Of a DNA stretch of 64,000 bases, positions 45,754 through 54,251 are shown piece by piece. The position numbers were made by a program, and so were the translations under genes. The DNA comes from Acinetobacter marinus (GTDB lineage: Bacteria; Pseudomonadota; Gammaproteobacteria; Pseudomonadales; Moraxellaceae). The notes beneath the pieces are model-generated. The model did not search any database. It was not told the origin of the DNA and was given only the letters and a program-made list of their open reading frames with translations. Within the stretch, counting starts at the first letter, position 1, and the number at the start of each line of letters is the position of its first letter. The stretch lies in assembly GCF_900096915.1 (NCBI RefSeq), contig NZ_FMYK01000003.1, forward strand, positions 310,001-374,000, in the 5' to 3' direction.

Positions 45754-46312
45754 TTACCACATCAAATCATCAGGAATCACATAGTCTGCATATGGGTCTT
45801 CTTCATCGGTGCTCTGATCTTGTTGTTGCTGTTGTAGTCCGATGATATAGCCCGTCATTTTCTGTTCGATGCGTTCTGCTAAGGCTTTTGGGATTAGCGC
45901 ATAACCATTGGCTTGCGCTGTATTTGACGATGCCAAGCGAGCCACCAGCAAACTGCCCGCCACGATGGCATTATAAACTGTTTGATTGACATAGATTTTT
46001 TTGATTTTGCCTTCATCAATAAATTGATAGCCAATCTCACCATCGGTATCTTTGATTTGATATTGTTTAATCATTTGTACAATATTCGCCATCACGGTTT
46101 TTTGTTCAAGCTGTTGTTGCTTTTCTTGATCGAGGGCTTGGTCTTTGGCTTGCTTTTCTTGTTTGGCTTGGGCGAGTTCGGCTTGCAATTGCTGCTGATC
46201 ATTTTGCCCCATTTTCTTGGCATGTTGATTTTGCTTATTGGTCTTTTTGGCTTGTTTGGCATCGACTAAACCCGCTTTGAGTAGCTGTGCTTGTAAGGCG
46301 TTTTTGACCATG
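45754..46312 (-). CDS. DUF2058 family protein (YaiL-like)
   Basis: 185 residues from the ATG at 46312, which has GGAG seven bases before it; a frame from 46323 adds four residues. The N-terminus MVKNALQAQLLKAGLVDAKQAKK, a long Lys/Gln-rich coiled-coil, and the core DTDGEIGYQFIDEGKIKKIYVNQTVYNAIVAGSLLVARL are typical of DUF2058. The family is a cytoplasmic nucleoprotein-like group with no firm function. Confidence 0.9.
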
Positions 46313-46373
46313 AACATCTCCAAATTGAATGTTAAAAATATCTATAGTGATACCGTGACTGTCGCACAATAGA

Positions 46374-47042
46374 TTAAGCTGAATTTTGCTTCCAGTAGTG
46401 TAGCCAATAAATCAGGCTGAGCACAGCAGAACTCAGTGCAGGCAACAAAAAAGCATGATAATGCAAATACTGATAGCTCATAGTTGCCAGTAAACCACCT
46501 GAAATAAAACCCAGTAAGATCGCAAGATGCAAGGTAACCCGCCGTTTCTCCACGGCTAAGCCACGGAAGAAATATCCCAAAACCAAACCTAAATCGGTGA
46601 GTACACCAGATAAGTGTGTGGTGCGAATAATCGCACCTTGATAATGGCTGACCATCGCATTTTGCATGCCCATAGCAACACATGCCCACAACAAGGCATA
46701 ACGTGGAAAATACGGCGTAAATAGCCAACACAACCCGATACATAGTGCAACGCAAACTAATGGGATACCATAACGCTGATTCAAACTAAAACGGGCATTG
46801 CCTAAGATATAGCCACTATAAAATGCGCCCAAGACAAAACTGACGATCACCGCCACAATAAACAGCACTTGGGCAAAATCATGTTGCCATAGATGAATCG
46901 CAATCAAACTGACATTGCCTGTCATATGTGAGATGGATTGATGTAATAACATGAGCAAACCCAGCGTATTGACCATTCCCGCATTGCAGGCTAGGGCAAA
47001 CATGGCAAGCTGTATCCAACGTGGCAAATGTTCAAGTGGCAT
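46374..47042 (-). CDS. DUF1275 (YoaK) family membrane protein
   Basis: 222 residues with six hydrophobic segments. The family marks are ALACNAGMVNTLGLL, HQSISHMTGNVSLIAIHLW and GMQNAMVSHYQGAIIRTTHLSGVLTDLGLVLGYF. Members are inner-membrane proteins of unknown transport role. The frame is intact and its promoter lies before 47042. Confidence 0.9.
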   Translation of the reverse strand: MPLEHLPRWIQLAMFALACNAGMVNTLGLLMLLHQSISHMTGNVSLIAIHLWQHDFAQVLFIVAVIVSFVLGAFYSGYILGNARFSLNQRYGIPLVCVALCIGLCWLFTPYFPRYALLWACVAMGMQNAMVSHYQGAIIRTTHLSGVLTDLGLVLGYFFRGLAVEKRRVTLHLAILLGFISGGLLATMSYQYLHYHAFLLPALSSAVLSLIYWLHYWKQNSA

Positions 47043-47276
47043 CTTTTTGCTCTACAGATCAGTGCAAATAACCAAAATCGGTCGCAAGGCATGCGTGTAT
47101 GTTACGCATTGTATTGAAAAAATTTACAATATCAAATGGTCAAAGAAAATTCAGACAGTAGGAGTTGGTAAACAGCGCACGTGAAAAACAAGCTAACTGC
47201 ATTACGACAGAGGGGAGATTACTGCTACAATGCGATGAGCAATTTAATCCCTTTTCAATGTTGAGCCATTCACGCT

Positions 47277-48080
47277 ATGTCGGCACGTGCGCAATTGATC
47301 CTGAAGCAACTCGGCATTTCACCTTGGGTGGAACGAACTGCTGTGACCGATATCGTCTCGGCACAGATGTTGTGGCGTGATCAGGCTGATGTCACGCAAA
47401 ATGAATTATCCATTACATCTCAACATCTGAATCAAGTTGTACATCCTGAACAACACGACAAGTCAGTCGCACCGAAAACCGTTGCAAACACTAAAAAAGC
47501 ACAAACAAATATACAAGCATCAACGGTTCAAGATATTTCTAGTCAAGGCATCGCTGTTCAAGCAAAAGTAGTTCAAGAAGCTGTTTCGCAAGAATTAATA
47601 GCTCAAGAAGACGTTTTTCAAGAAGCAAATGCTCAAGACTCATCTATTGAAAATCAAACCGATCGCACTTTAGAAGATGAAATAGAAGTTGTTTCGACCA
47701 TTCAATTTCATTATCAGGTGTTGGTGCATGATGCATTTTTGATTTTTGCCCAAGCGGAAAATTCTGCACAGCATCGACTCCTGCAAAATATCCAAAAAGC
47801 CTGCCAAATTCGCCAAGCACCGATCCAGTTAACATGGCCCTTATCGATTCGGCATTGGCAACTGGGTGATGTGCATGTGCAAGATTATATTCATGGATTT
47901 TTGCAGGCTTTTGCCGTAGAACATATTCTCGTTTTGGGGCAGGTCGAGTTTGAGTTGCCCAAGATTAATCAAATGGCGATTCAGCTCGAAGCACATGCAA
48001 CACTCGCAGAACTGCTCGAAAGTGCTGACGCCAAAAGAAAATTGTGGATGACGATACAAAGTCTAATGTCGACAGCCTAG
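47277..48080 (+). CDS. HolD (DNA polymerase III psi)-like protein with pentapeptide-repeat linker
   Basis: 267 residues. The N-terminus (LILKQLGISPWVER) resembles the start of HolD, and the C-terminus (IRHWQLGDVHV, then ATLAELLESADAKRKLWMTIQSL) resembles its end, so a psi-type clamp-loader partner is plausible. The middle, residues 40-125, is a Gln-rich linker with no match. In it, residues 80-120 are a five-residue repeat with Gln at every fifth position, nine times. E. coli HolD is about 137 residues, so the linker doubles the size. The assignment is tentative. Confidence 0.5.
   Translation: MSARAQLILKQLGISPWVERTAVTDIVSAQMLWRDQADVTQNELSITSQHLNQVVHPEQHDKSVAPKTVANTKKAQTNIQASTVQDISSQGIAVQAKVVQEAVSQELIAQEDVFQEANAQDSSIENQTDRTLEDEIEVVSTIQFHYQVLVHDAFLIFAQAENSAQHRLLQNIQKACQIRQAPIQLTWPLSIRHWQLGDVHVQDYIHGFLQAFAVEHILVLGQVEFELPKINQMAIQLEAHATLAELLESADAKRKLWMTIQSLMSTA
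47514..47636 (+). repeat. 15-nt periodic repeat (nine CAA codons)
   Basis: CAA codons lie at 47514, 47529, 47544, 47559, 47574, 47589, 47604, 47619 and 47634, exactly 15 nt apart. Within this the unit CAAGAA recurs four times at 47574-47624. The encoded unit is Q followed by four mostly small or hydrophobic residues (QEAVS, QELIA, QEDVF, QEANA). The other positions have diverged, so it is an old tandem repeat or one kept by selection. Confidence 0.9.
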
Positions 48081-48130
48081 TGCATATGCTATGTTAGTCC
48101 TTTAACGCATTGCCTGTATAAGGACTTTTG

Positions 48131-49147
48131 ATGACTGATTTAAATACTTCCCACCTGAGCGCACCCCAAGATCAAAGCATGACGCAACACAATAAAAAGA
48201 AAGTGGTGATTTTTAGTCAAATTTATCCTGAGTTTGAAGAAAAACTGCGTCAAGAGTTCGATGTAGTAAAAATCAACCCAAAACTTGGCGATGTGAATCA
48301 ACAAATTCGAGAAGCTGTACAAGATGCGCACGGGATGATCGGCGCAGGGCGCTTGCTTGGCGAGGCGCAATTAGAAACTGCGCAACATTTAGAAATTATC
48401 TCTACAGTCACCGTTGGCTATGACAACTATGACGTGGATTATCTCAAATCACGTCAGATTCAACTAGCACACACCCCCCATGTACTCACCGAAACCACCG
48501 CAGATACAGCCTTTGCCTTGCTGATGAGTGCGGCACGGCGTATTCCAGAGCTGGATAAATGGACACGGGCAGGGCAATGGCAACGCACCGTTGCCAGCGC
48601 ACAATTTGGTATGGATGTGCATGGTAAAACCTTGGGTATCATTGGTCTGGGGCATATTGGCGCAGCGATCGCTCGACGTGGCTATTACGGCTTCAATATG
48701 AATATTGTCTATCATGGACGCCGTGAAAAACTCGAAACCGCACAACAATTCCAAGCGCAATATTTGAGTTTAGAAGAATTATTAAAGCAATCCGATTTTG
48801 TCGTGGTGGCGGTGGATTTAAATGCACAGACCAAACATTTATTGGGATCAGCAGAATTTGCCTTGATGAAGTCCTCTGCGGTGTTGGTGAATATTTCTCG
48901 AGGTGCAGTGATTGATGAAGCGGCGCTGATCGAGGCATTACAATCACAACAAATTTTTGCCGCAGGGCTCGATGTCTTTGAGAAAGAACCACTCCAAGAA
49001 TCGCCATTATTTGCCTTAGACAATGTGGTGGTGACGCCACATATAGGTTCTGGGACCGAAGCTACACGTTATGCAATGAATAAATTGGCGTATGAAAATT
49101 TGGTCTTGGTACTCAATGGTAAACCCGCAAAATACGTGGTGAAGTAG
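48131..49147 (+). CDS. D-2-hydroxyacid dehydrogenase (GhrB/TkrA-like)
   Basis: 338 residues from the ATG at 48131; the first 20 are poorly conserved and a later start is possible. It reduces glyoxylate, hydroxypyruvate or 2-ketogluconate-type substrates with NAD(P)H. The dinucleotide loop is LGIIGLGHIGAAIARR near residue 165. The catalytic Arg, Glu and His appear in NISRGAVIDEAAL, VFEKEPL and TPHIGSGTEATR. The GhrB-type match is close (VTVGYDNYDVDYL), but substrate is not certain. Confidence 0.93.
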   Translation: MTDLNTSHLSAPQDQSMTQHNKKKVVIFSQIYPEFEEKLRQEFDVVKINPKLGDVNQQIREAVQDAHGMIGAGRLLGEAQLETAQHLEIISTVTVGYDNYDVDYLKSRQIQLAHTPHVLTETTADTAFALLMSAARRIPELDKWTRAGQWQRTVASAQFGMDVHGKTLGIIGLGHIGAAIARRGYYGFNMNIVYHGRREKLETAQQFQAQYLSLEELLKQSDFVVVAVDLNAQTKHLLGSAEFALMKSSAVLVNISRGAVIDEAALIEALQSQQIFAAGLDVFEKEPLQESPLFALDNVVVTPHIGSGTEATRYAMNKLAYENLVLVLNGKPAKYVVK

Positions 49148-49287
49148 TCCATTGGCACATGTTTGCGGATCTACAATGTGTGTGGATTTTGTCTTCATGC
49201 TAGAAAATAGAAATAATGATTGCGTTAACTTCTGTTTTTTTTAGATAATATATACTGTGATCAATTTAAAGTTTTATAGGATTGTTT

Positions 49288-50265
49288 GTGAATTCTGCCC
49301 TCGACCAAACAAAAAGTCATGAAGTTTTGCAATACTTTGCAGATCATCTTCAGCCTTTATCATCGACGCTTACCGAAATGCTCAGTGAGCATTATAGCCA
49401 TCAAACCGAGCGTCGTGGCTGTGGCTATACCCAATCGACGCGTTTGCTTGCAGAATTTGTCAATAAACCCCGAGATGCGATCGATACAGCAGATTTAAAA
49501 GTTTTTGATCAATATCCAGTGCGTGCGGTCAGCAACCTGCTGGATCAAGCCAGTGCGTATCAGCTGAATTTATCCAGTTGGCGTAACTTGGACACTAATC
49601 CAGAGGTGAGTGCATTCTTGGCACAAGCCAAAGACGATACTTTTAGTGAATCTCTGCGCAAAGAAGTCGCTTTTCAGCAGGCGTTGCGTGGTGTGGCGGA
49701 GCGTGTAGAGCTTGAAGAAAGTAAACTACTTTGTGATTTGATCGAAGATATTATCTTGCCAAAATCTTCAGCGCATTTACACATCCCAGATTTACAGCAA
49801 ATCGATGAAAAGCCCAAAGTCGGTTCTTGTCCGATGGCGGAGAAGTTTTTCTTAAAAGTGGCGCATGATCAGTTGCTACGTCAGGGTGTAATCAACATTT
49901 TTGTCGATGAAAACAATCGTCCTGTGCTGATGGAAAAGCTCAATATGGGTGATAATCATTCCTGTATTAGTCTTGCACCATTGATGCTGAACGGCGTGCG
50001 TTTGCCAGCAGGTTCATTATTTTCAACAGATTATCAAGAAAATCACTATCAAGATTATCCGAAAAACAAACAATATAAGGGCAATATCATTCCGATACAT
50101 GACGTGAAGTTGTGGTTTTTACGATTTACCACTTTGGCAGTGACGCCAAAAAACCGTGCGCGTGCATTTACAACACATTTCAAACAACAAGTACAAAATG
50201 GCTTGCTAAATCCACATATTACTGAACTTAATCAAATCCTTAAGGTTGCTCAGTCGCAATTTTAA
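49288..50265 (+). CDS. Conserved hypothetical protein
   Basis: 325 residues from a GTG at 49288, which has TATAGGA before it; a TTG two codons upstream is an alternative. No signal peptide, membrane segment or known motif was seen. Residues 180-200 contain VGSCPMAEKF, and a stretch of HDQLLRQGVINIFVDENNRPVLMEKLNMG follows. It lies 14 nt before the histone-deacetylase-like gene and is likely co-transcribed with it, which hints at a shared pathway. No function is assigned. Confidence 0.8.
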   Translation: MNSALDQTKSHEVLQYFADHLQPLSSTLTEMLSEHYSHQTERRGCGYTQSTRLLAEFVNKPRDAIDTADLKVFDQYPVRAVSNLLDQASAYQLNLSSWRNLDTNPEVSAFLAQAKDDTFSESLRKEVAFQQALRGVAERVELEESKLLCDLIEDIILPKSSAHLHIPDLQQIDEKPKVGSCPMAEKFFLKVAHDQLLRQGVINIFVDENNRPVLMEKLNMGDNHSCISLAPLMLNGVRLPAGSLFSTDYQENHYQDYPKNKQYKGNIIPIHDVKLWFLRFTTLAVTPKNRARAFTTHFKQQVQNGLLNPHITELNQILKVAQSQF

Positions 50266-50279
50266 GTGCGGATGATGTT

Positions 50280-51143
50280 ATGTTAAAAGCGTGTTATTCG
50301 GCAAAATATTATGCTGAAACCCATACCAAAAGTATGGAAAAACTCACCGCAGTGGCGGATGTTCTGAAAGAACAACACATTGCAGAGTTGGTCGATCCAG
50401 GGGTGATCGATACTGAAATCTTGAATCGCTTGCACGATCCAAAGTATGTGCATGCGTTTTTGCATGGCATCAAGCCGTTGGCATCGTTTCAGGGCTTTCG
50501 CAACTGGAATGAGCAACTTCGAGATGCAGTGCTGTCAGTGCAAGCGGGACAGCTCAAAGCCACCGAGCTGGCATTCCAAGAAGGGATTGCTGCCAATATT
50601 GCGCAAGGTTTTCATCATGCGGTCTATGAGTATGGCGGGGCGTACTGTACTTTTAATGGCTTGGCGCTAGTCGCTCAAGAGTACCCTGATAAAAAAATCT
50701 TTGTGCTCGACTGCGATCAACATGGCGGTAACGGTACGGCAGAATTTACCTTACGTTTAGACAATTTATTTAATTTCACGATTTTCGGGCATAAATTTGG
50801 TTGTGCGACCTATGACCGAAGTGTGACGCGTTTGATTGATCAAAAAAATGGTAACTTTACCCAATATTTGCATGCGGTCGATGAGGGCTTTGAAACGGCG
50901 ATCAACTGGGGTGCGGATTTAATCATTTATCAAGCGGGGATGGACTGCCATCAAGCGGATAAATTTGGTTCAGAATGGTTTGATTCGGATATGCTTTATC
51001 AACGTGATAAATATGTGTTCGAGTTGGCAAAGCAACATAACATTCCGATCATGTTTGTCTTGGCGGGTGGTTATCAGCGGATGTACAACCTTGTCCCACT
51101 GCATGTTGGTACCTTTAAAGCGGCAAATGCGGTTTATTTTTAG
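50280..51143 (+). CDS. Histone deacetylase family protein
   Basis: 287 residues, the length of bacterial class-IV-like or acetoin-utilisation-type deacetylases. The zinc and catalytic motifs are present: GFHHAVYEYGGAYC, DCDQHGGNGTAEF (zinc Asp and His), YQAGMDCHQAD (zinc Asp) and LAGGYQRM (transition-state region). It probably removes acyl groups from a small molecule or protein. It is the second gene of a pair with the unknown protein upstream. Confidence 0.9.
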   Translation: MLKACYSAKYYAETHTKSMEKLTAVADVLKEQHIAELVDPGVIDTEILNRLHDPKYVHAFLHGIKPLASFQGFRNWNEQLRDAVLSVQAGQLKATELAFQEGIAANIAQGFHHAVYEYGGAYCTFNGLALVAQEYPDKKIFVLDCDQHGGNGTAEFTLRLDNLFNFTIFGHKFGCATYDRSVTRLIDQKNGNFTQYLHAVDEGFETAINWGADLIIYQAGMDCHQADKFGSEWFDSDMLYQRDKYVFELAKQHNIPIMFVLAGGYQRMYNLVPLHVGTFKAANAVYF

Positions 51144-51221
51144 TGCTGTTTTTTTAACTTGCATTTTGAAATCGTATTTTTGAGCTGTACTTTTTAATCG
51201 TATTTTAGAATTCTAGTATGC

Positions 51222-51255
51222 AAAAAAATCCCTCAACACGATGAGGGATTTTTTT
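51222..51255. terminator. Bidirectional terminator between deacetylase and nitroreductase genes
   Basis: A 14-bp stem AAAAAAATCCCTCA / TGAGGGATTTTTTT with a 6-nt loop, between converging genes. Confidence 0.9.
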
Positions 51256-51274
51256 ACGGCATTGAAAATTCGAA

Positions 51275-51868
51275 TTAACGGAATGTTTTAAAACGCTCGC
51301 TATCATTCATAAATGTTTTTTCACCCGCAGGCGCTTCGATCGAACCGAGTACGAGCTGTGCACGAAGTTTCCAATCTGCAGGGATATCAAAAGTTTGTGC
51401 AACTTCTTCATCGACAATTGGATTGTAATGTTGCAAAGATGCGCCGACATTGATTTCTGCAAGTGCTGTCCAAGTTGCAAATTGTGCAATGCCTGTTGAA
51501 TGCTCAGACCATACAGGGAAGTTGTCTGCATAGAGTGGGAATTGTTCTTGTAAGCCTTTGATAACGGCTTGATCTTCATAAAATAAAACCGTTGCATAAC
51601 CTGCAGAGAAGCTATCAATTTTTTGGCTAGTCGCTTCAAAGGCTTGCGCTGGTACCATTTTGCGCAAGGTTTCACGCACGATTTCCCAAAATTTGTGATG
51701 AGAATCACCGTAAAGTGTCACTGCACGAGAAGATTGTGAGTTAAACGATGATGGCGACTGTTTGATCGCTTCATGAATCACGGCATCTAATTGTTCTGGG
51801 GTTTGGCTGACATTTTTGCCGATTGCATAGATTGAACGGCGTTGTTTGATTTGATCAAGAAATGACAT
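51275..51868 (-). CDS. Nitroreductase family protein (Frm2/Hbn1-type)
   Basis: 197 residues. The N-terminal RRSIYAIGKNVSQ and SPSSFNSQSSRAVTLYG, with the later IGASLQHYNP-type segment (VGASLQHYNPIVDEE), match the FMN-dependent nitroreductases of the Frm2 group. It reduces nitro- or quinone compounds with NAD(P)H. The start has TGAAGGAAT before it. A LysR regulator follows upstream on the same strand. Confidence 0.92.
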   Translation of the reverse strand: MSFLDQIKQRRSIYAIGKNVSQTPEQLDAVIHEAIKQSPSSFNSQSSRAVTLYGDSHHKFWEIVRETLRKMVPAQAFEATSQKIDSFSAGYATVLFYEDQAVIKGLQEQFPLYADNFPVWSEHSTGIAQFATWTALAEINVGASLQHYNPIVDEEVAQTFDIPADWKLRAQLVLGSIEAPAGEKTFMNDSERFKTFR

Positions 51869-52029
51869 GGTGATATTCCTTCAATATGTGCTGATTGTTC
51901 AGATAATTTAACAAGACAGATGCAGTATAAAGTTGAACGAAATATCATGCAGTATTGTATTTACAATACACTGTTTTAAATTTGCAACGAAAGTTGAGTT
52001 TCAATCGGTTTTTGCACAAACTTTGTCAA

Positions 52030-52947
52030 TTAGGTCAGCACAATTTCACATTCTTCGGTTAATTTTTCTGCCAAGAAATCAATTAATACTCGAACCGCAG
52101 GCAAGATACCTTTGCGACTTGGATAGACCATGTGGAAGATACCGTGCTGTGCATGATAGTCAGGTAGTACATAGACCAATTCACCTGAGGCGATTTTATC
52201 CGTCGTCACCGAGTCGGGCAGTAGCGCAATCCCGCAGTCCTTGGCAGCAAGCTCCGCCAGCATAATTAAATCAGAACCGAGCAAAACAGGTTGAATCTGT
52301 ACTTTTTCCAAACTGCCATCAGTGCATTTGAGCTCAATACTTTGTTGGATAAATTGATCTGACATGCTCAAAATGCGATGCGTTTCTAATTCTTCTGGCG
52401 TACTCGGTGTGCCGTATTGGTTGAGATAGGCTTGGCTGGCACAGAGATGCTGTTCGCTAATGCCAAAACGGCGAATAATGAGGTTGCTATCTTCATCCAG
52501 TTGCGTACGCACGCGCACCGCAAGATCAATCCCTTCGTTAATCAGATCAACCCGACGATTGCTAATCACCAGTTGTAGGCGTACTTCGGGATAACGGTTT
52601 AGGAATTCAGGCAATATTTTGGTAAATTCATTTTGTGCCATTGATGTGGGAATACTGAGTTTCACCGTACCTCGTGGCGTATCGCTTAAATTCTGTACCA
52701 AATCTTCGGCGGACTTTGCCGCTTCGATCATGACTTTGGCACGTTCATAGACTTGCATGCCCATATCCGTGACCGAAAACTGCCGAGAATTACGATGGAT
52801 CAGACGAATATTCAAATATTCTTCGAGCTTTTGAATGCGCCGACTGAGTTTAGACTTGGGAATATCTGTGGCACGCTCTGCTGCACTAAAACCGCCGTGT
52901 TCAACGACCATAGCAAAACAATAATAATCATCTAAATGCGAGAACAT
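52030..52947 (-). CDS. LysR-family transcriptional regulator
   Basis: 305 residues. The N-terminal helix-turn-helix (YCFAMVVEHGGFSAAERATDIPKSKLSRRIQKLEEYLNIRLI) is of the AaeR/DmlR-like LysR subgroup. The effector domain carries NLSDTPRGTVKLSIPTSMAQ and LVISNRRVDLINEGIDLAVRV. It lies upstream of the nitroreductase gene with 160 bp between, so it may control that gene. Confidence 0.93.
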   Translation of the reverse strand: MFSHLDDYYCFAMVVEHGGFSAAERATDIPKSKLSRRIQKLEEYLNIRLIHRNSRQFSVTDMGMQVYERAKVMIEAAKSAEDLVQNLSDTPRGTVKLSIPTSMAQNEFTKILPEFLNRYPEVRLQLVISNRRVDLINEGIDLAVRVRTQLDEDSNLIIRRFGISEQHLCASQAYLNQYGTPSTPEELETHRILSMSDQFIQQSIELKCTDGSLEKVQIQPVLLGSDLIMLAELAAKDCGIALLPDSVTTDKIASGELVYVLPDYHAQHGIFHMVYPSRKGILPAVRVLIDFLAEKLTEECEIVLT

Positions 52948-53082
52948 AGGCGCAGCGTAATCAAATCAAAGATAGGCTAAAGTGTATGATGAAACTGAAG
53001 ATTAAAAAAGTAAAAATAAGCACTTAATCAATAAAATAAGCGAAAATATAGATCAAAATTGAGATTAAATTTATAAAAATAA

Positions 53083-53158
53083 TGGCGTCCCTACGGGGAT
53101 TCGAACCCCGGTTACCGCCGTGAAAGGGCGATGTCCTAGGCCTCTAGACGATAGGGAC
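53083..53158 (-). tRNA. tRNA-Glu (anticodon TTC)
   Basis: A 76-nt complete cloverleaf on the minus strand: acceptor GTCCCTA / TAGGGAC, D-arm, anticodon stem with TTC (complement of 53122-53124), variable loop, T-arm GGGGTTCGAATCCCC and encoded CCA. It lies alone, upstream of the arsenic genes on the other strand. This tRNA is a frequent integration site for mobile elements, but no duplicate 3' end was seen. Confidence 0.98.
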
Positions 53159-53298
53159 GTTGTGAGGTGTGCGTATAATATAGAGCAGAATTTGGCTTGT
53201 CAAATCATTTCTAAAAAAACATGCAACAGCAGGATTTCATGCGCAACGATTACATGCATATTTAGTACGGAGCAAATTGTCGCATTTTCGGCTTGATA

Positions 53299-53323
53299 AT
53301 ATATATGGATGTGCGTATATTTG
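53299..53323. promoter_or_regulatory. Possible ArsR operator
   Basis: An imperfect palindrome AATATATATGG...CGTATATTT lies about 35-60 bp before arsR, where an autoregulating ArsR would bind. It is not a perfect match to a known site. Confidence 0.35.
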
Positions 53324-53356
53324 TATTTATAGATATTTTGTGATTCGTGGTGCAGG

Positions 53357-53689
53357 ATGAATGCGATACAACAGACCGATTTTTTTAAATGTTTATCTGA
53401 TCAAACTCGATTAGATATTTTAAAACTGGTGCTCGATAAGCAAGAAGTCTGTGTTTGTGAGCTGACTGCGCAGTTGGATCTAAGCCAGCCGAAGATTTCA
53501 CGGCATTTGGCGTTATTGCGTAATTTATCGGTTTTGCAGGATGAGCGCCGAGGGCAGTGGGTTTATTACAGTTTGAATGCCGATCTGCCTGAGTGGGCTG
53601 TTGCGGTATTACATCAGATTTTTGTGTCGGATGATTCTCATCAACCCTTGGATACACAGCACGTATCAATCACTACACATTGTGATTAG
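53357..53689 (+). CDS. arsR: ArsR-family arsenic-responsive repressor
   Basis: 110 residues. The winged helix (LSDQTRLDILKLVLDKQEVCVCELTAQLDLSQPKISRHLALLRNL) has the CVCEL motif whose two Cys residues bind As(III), as in E. coli ArsR. It represses the operon until arsenite binds. The next gene, arsC, starts 56 nt after it. Confidence 0.95.
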   Translation: MNAIQQTDFFKCLSDQTRLDILKLVLDKQEVCVCELTAQLDLSQPKISRHLALLRNLSVLQDERRGQWVYYSLNADLPEWAVAVLHQIFVSDDSHQPLDTQHVSITTHCD

Positions 53690-53745
53690 TCACCAAAATT
53701 TAGAATTTTAATGTTCATTTTTATTCATTGTTTTAGGGTTTCGCT

Positions 53746-54219
53746 ATGAATTTTTTGTTTTTATGTACTGGAAATAGTTGCCGTAGCATTTTATCTGAAG
53801 TGCTGTTTAATCAACGTGCACCTCAAGGTTGGGTTGCTTATAGTGCAGGGAGTAAACCGACTGGAAAAGTCCATCCGCTGACCATTAAAACTTTAGAAAA
53901 CTTAGGTCTACCATCCTACGGACTATCCAGTAAAACCATTGATGATTGTGAGCAATATCAGCCTGACGTGGTGATTACCGTCTGTGATCAAGCTGTACAA
54001 GAATCTTGTCCATTATATCTCGGTGGGGCAATCAAGGCACACTGGGGATTGTCTGATCCATCACATCTAGACTTAGCCGAAGATCAAAAGTTAGAGGCGT
54101 TTATGCGCACTGTTGAGCATATCAATCGTCGTTTGGATGCCTTATTTGCCTTAGATTTGGATAATTTGACACGAACAGAATTAACTACGCAAATCAATCA
54201 GATTTCCAATATTGAATAA
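53746..54219 (+). CDS. arsC: Arsenate reductase, LMW-PTP / thioredoxin-type
   Basis: 157 residues. The P-loop CTGNSCRS (Cys7, Cys12) and the later VITVCDQAVQESCPLYLGG with Cys residues match the low-molecular-weight phosphatase-type arsenate reductases that use thioredoxin or mycothiol. The conserved DP (WGLSDPSH) is present. It reduces arsenate to arsenite, which ACR3 then exports. Confidence 0.95.
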   Translation: MNFLFLCTGNSCRSILSEVLFNQRAPQGWVAYSAGSKPTGKVHPLTIKTLENLGLPSYGLSSKTIDDCEQYQPDVVITVCDQAVQESCPLYLGGAIKAHWGLSDPSHLDLAEDQKLEAFMRTVEHINRRLDALFALDLDNLTRTELTTQINQISNIE

Positions 54220-54251
54220 GTTGCTGAATCGACGGATTAACGGATAGAAAA

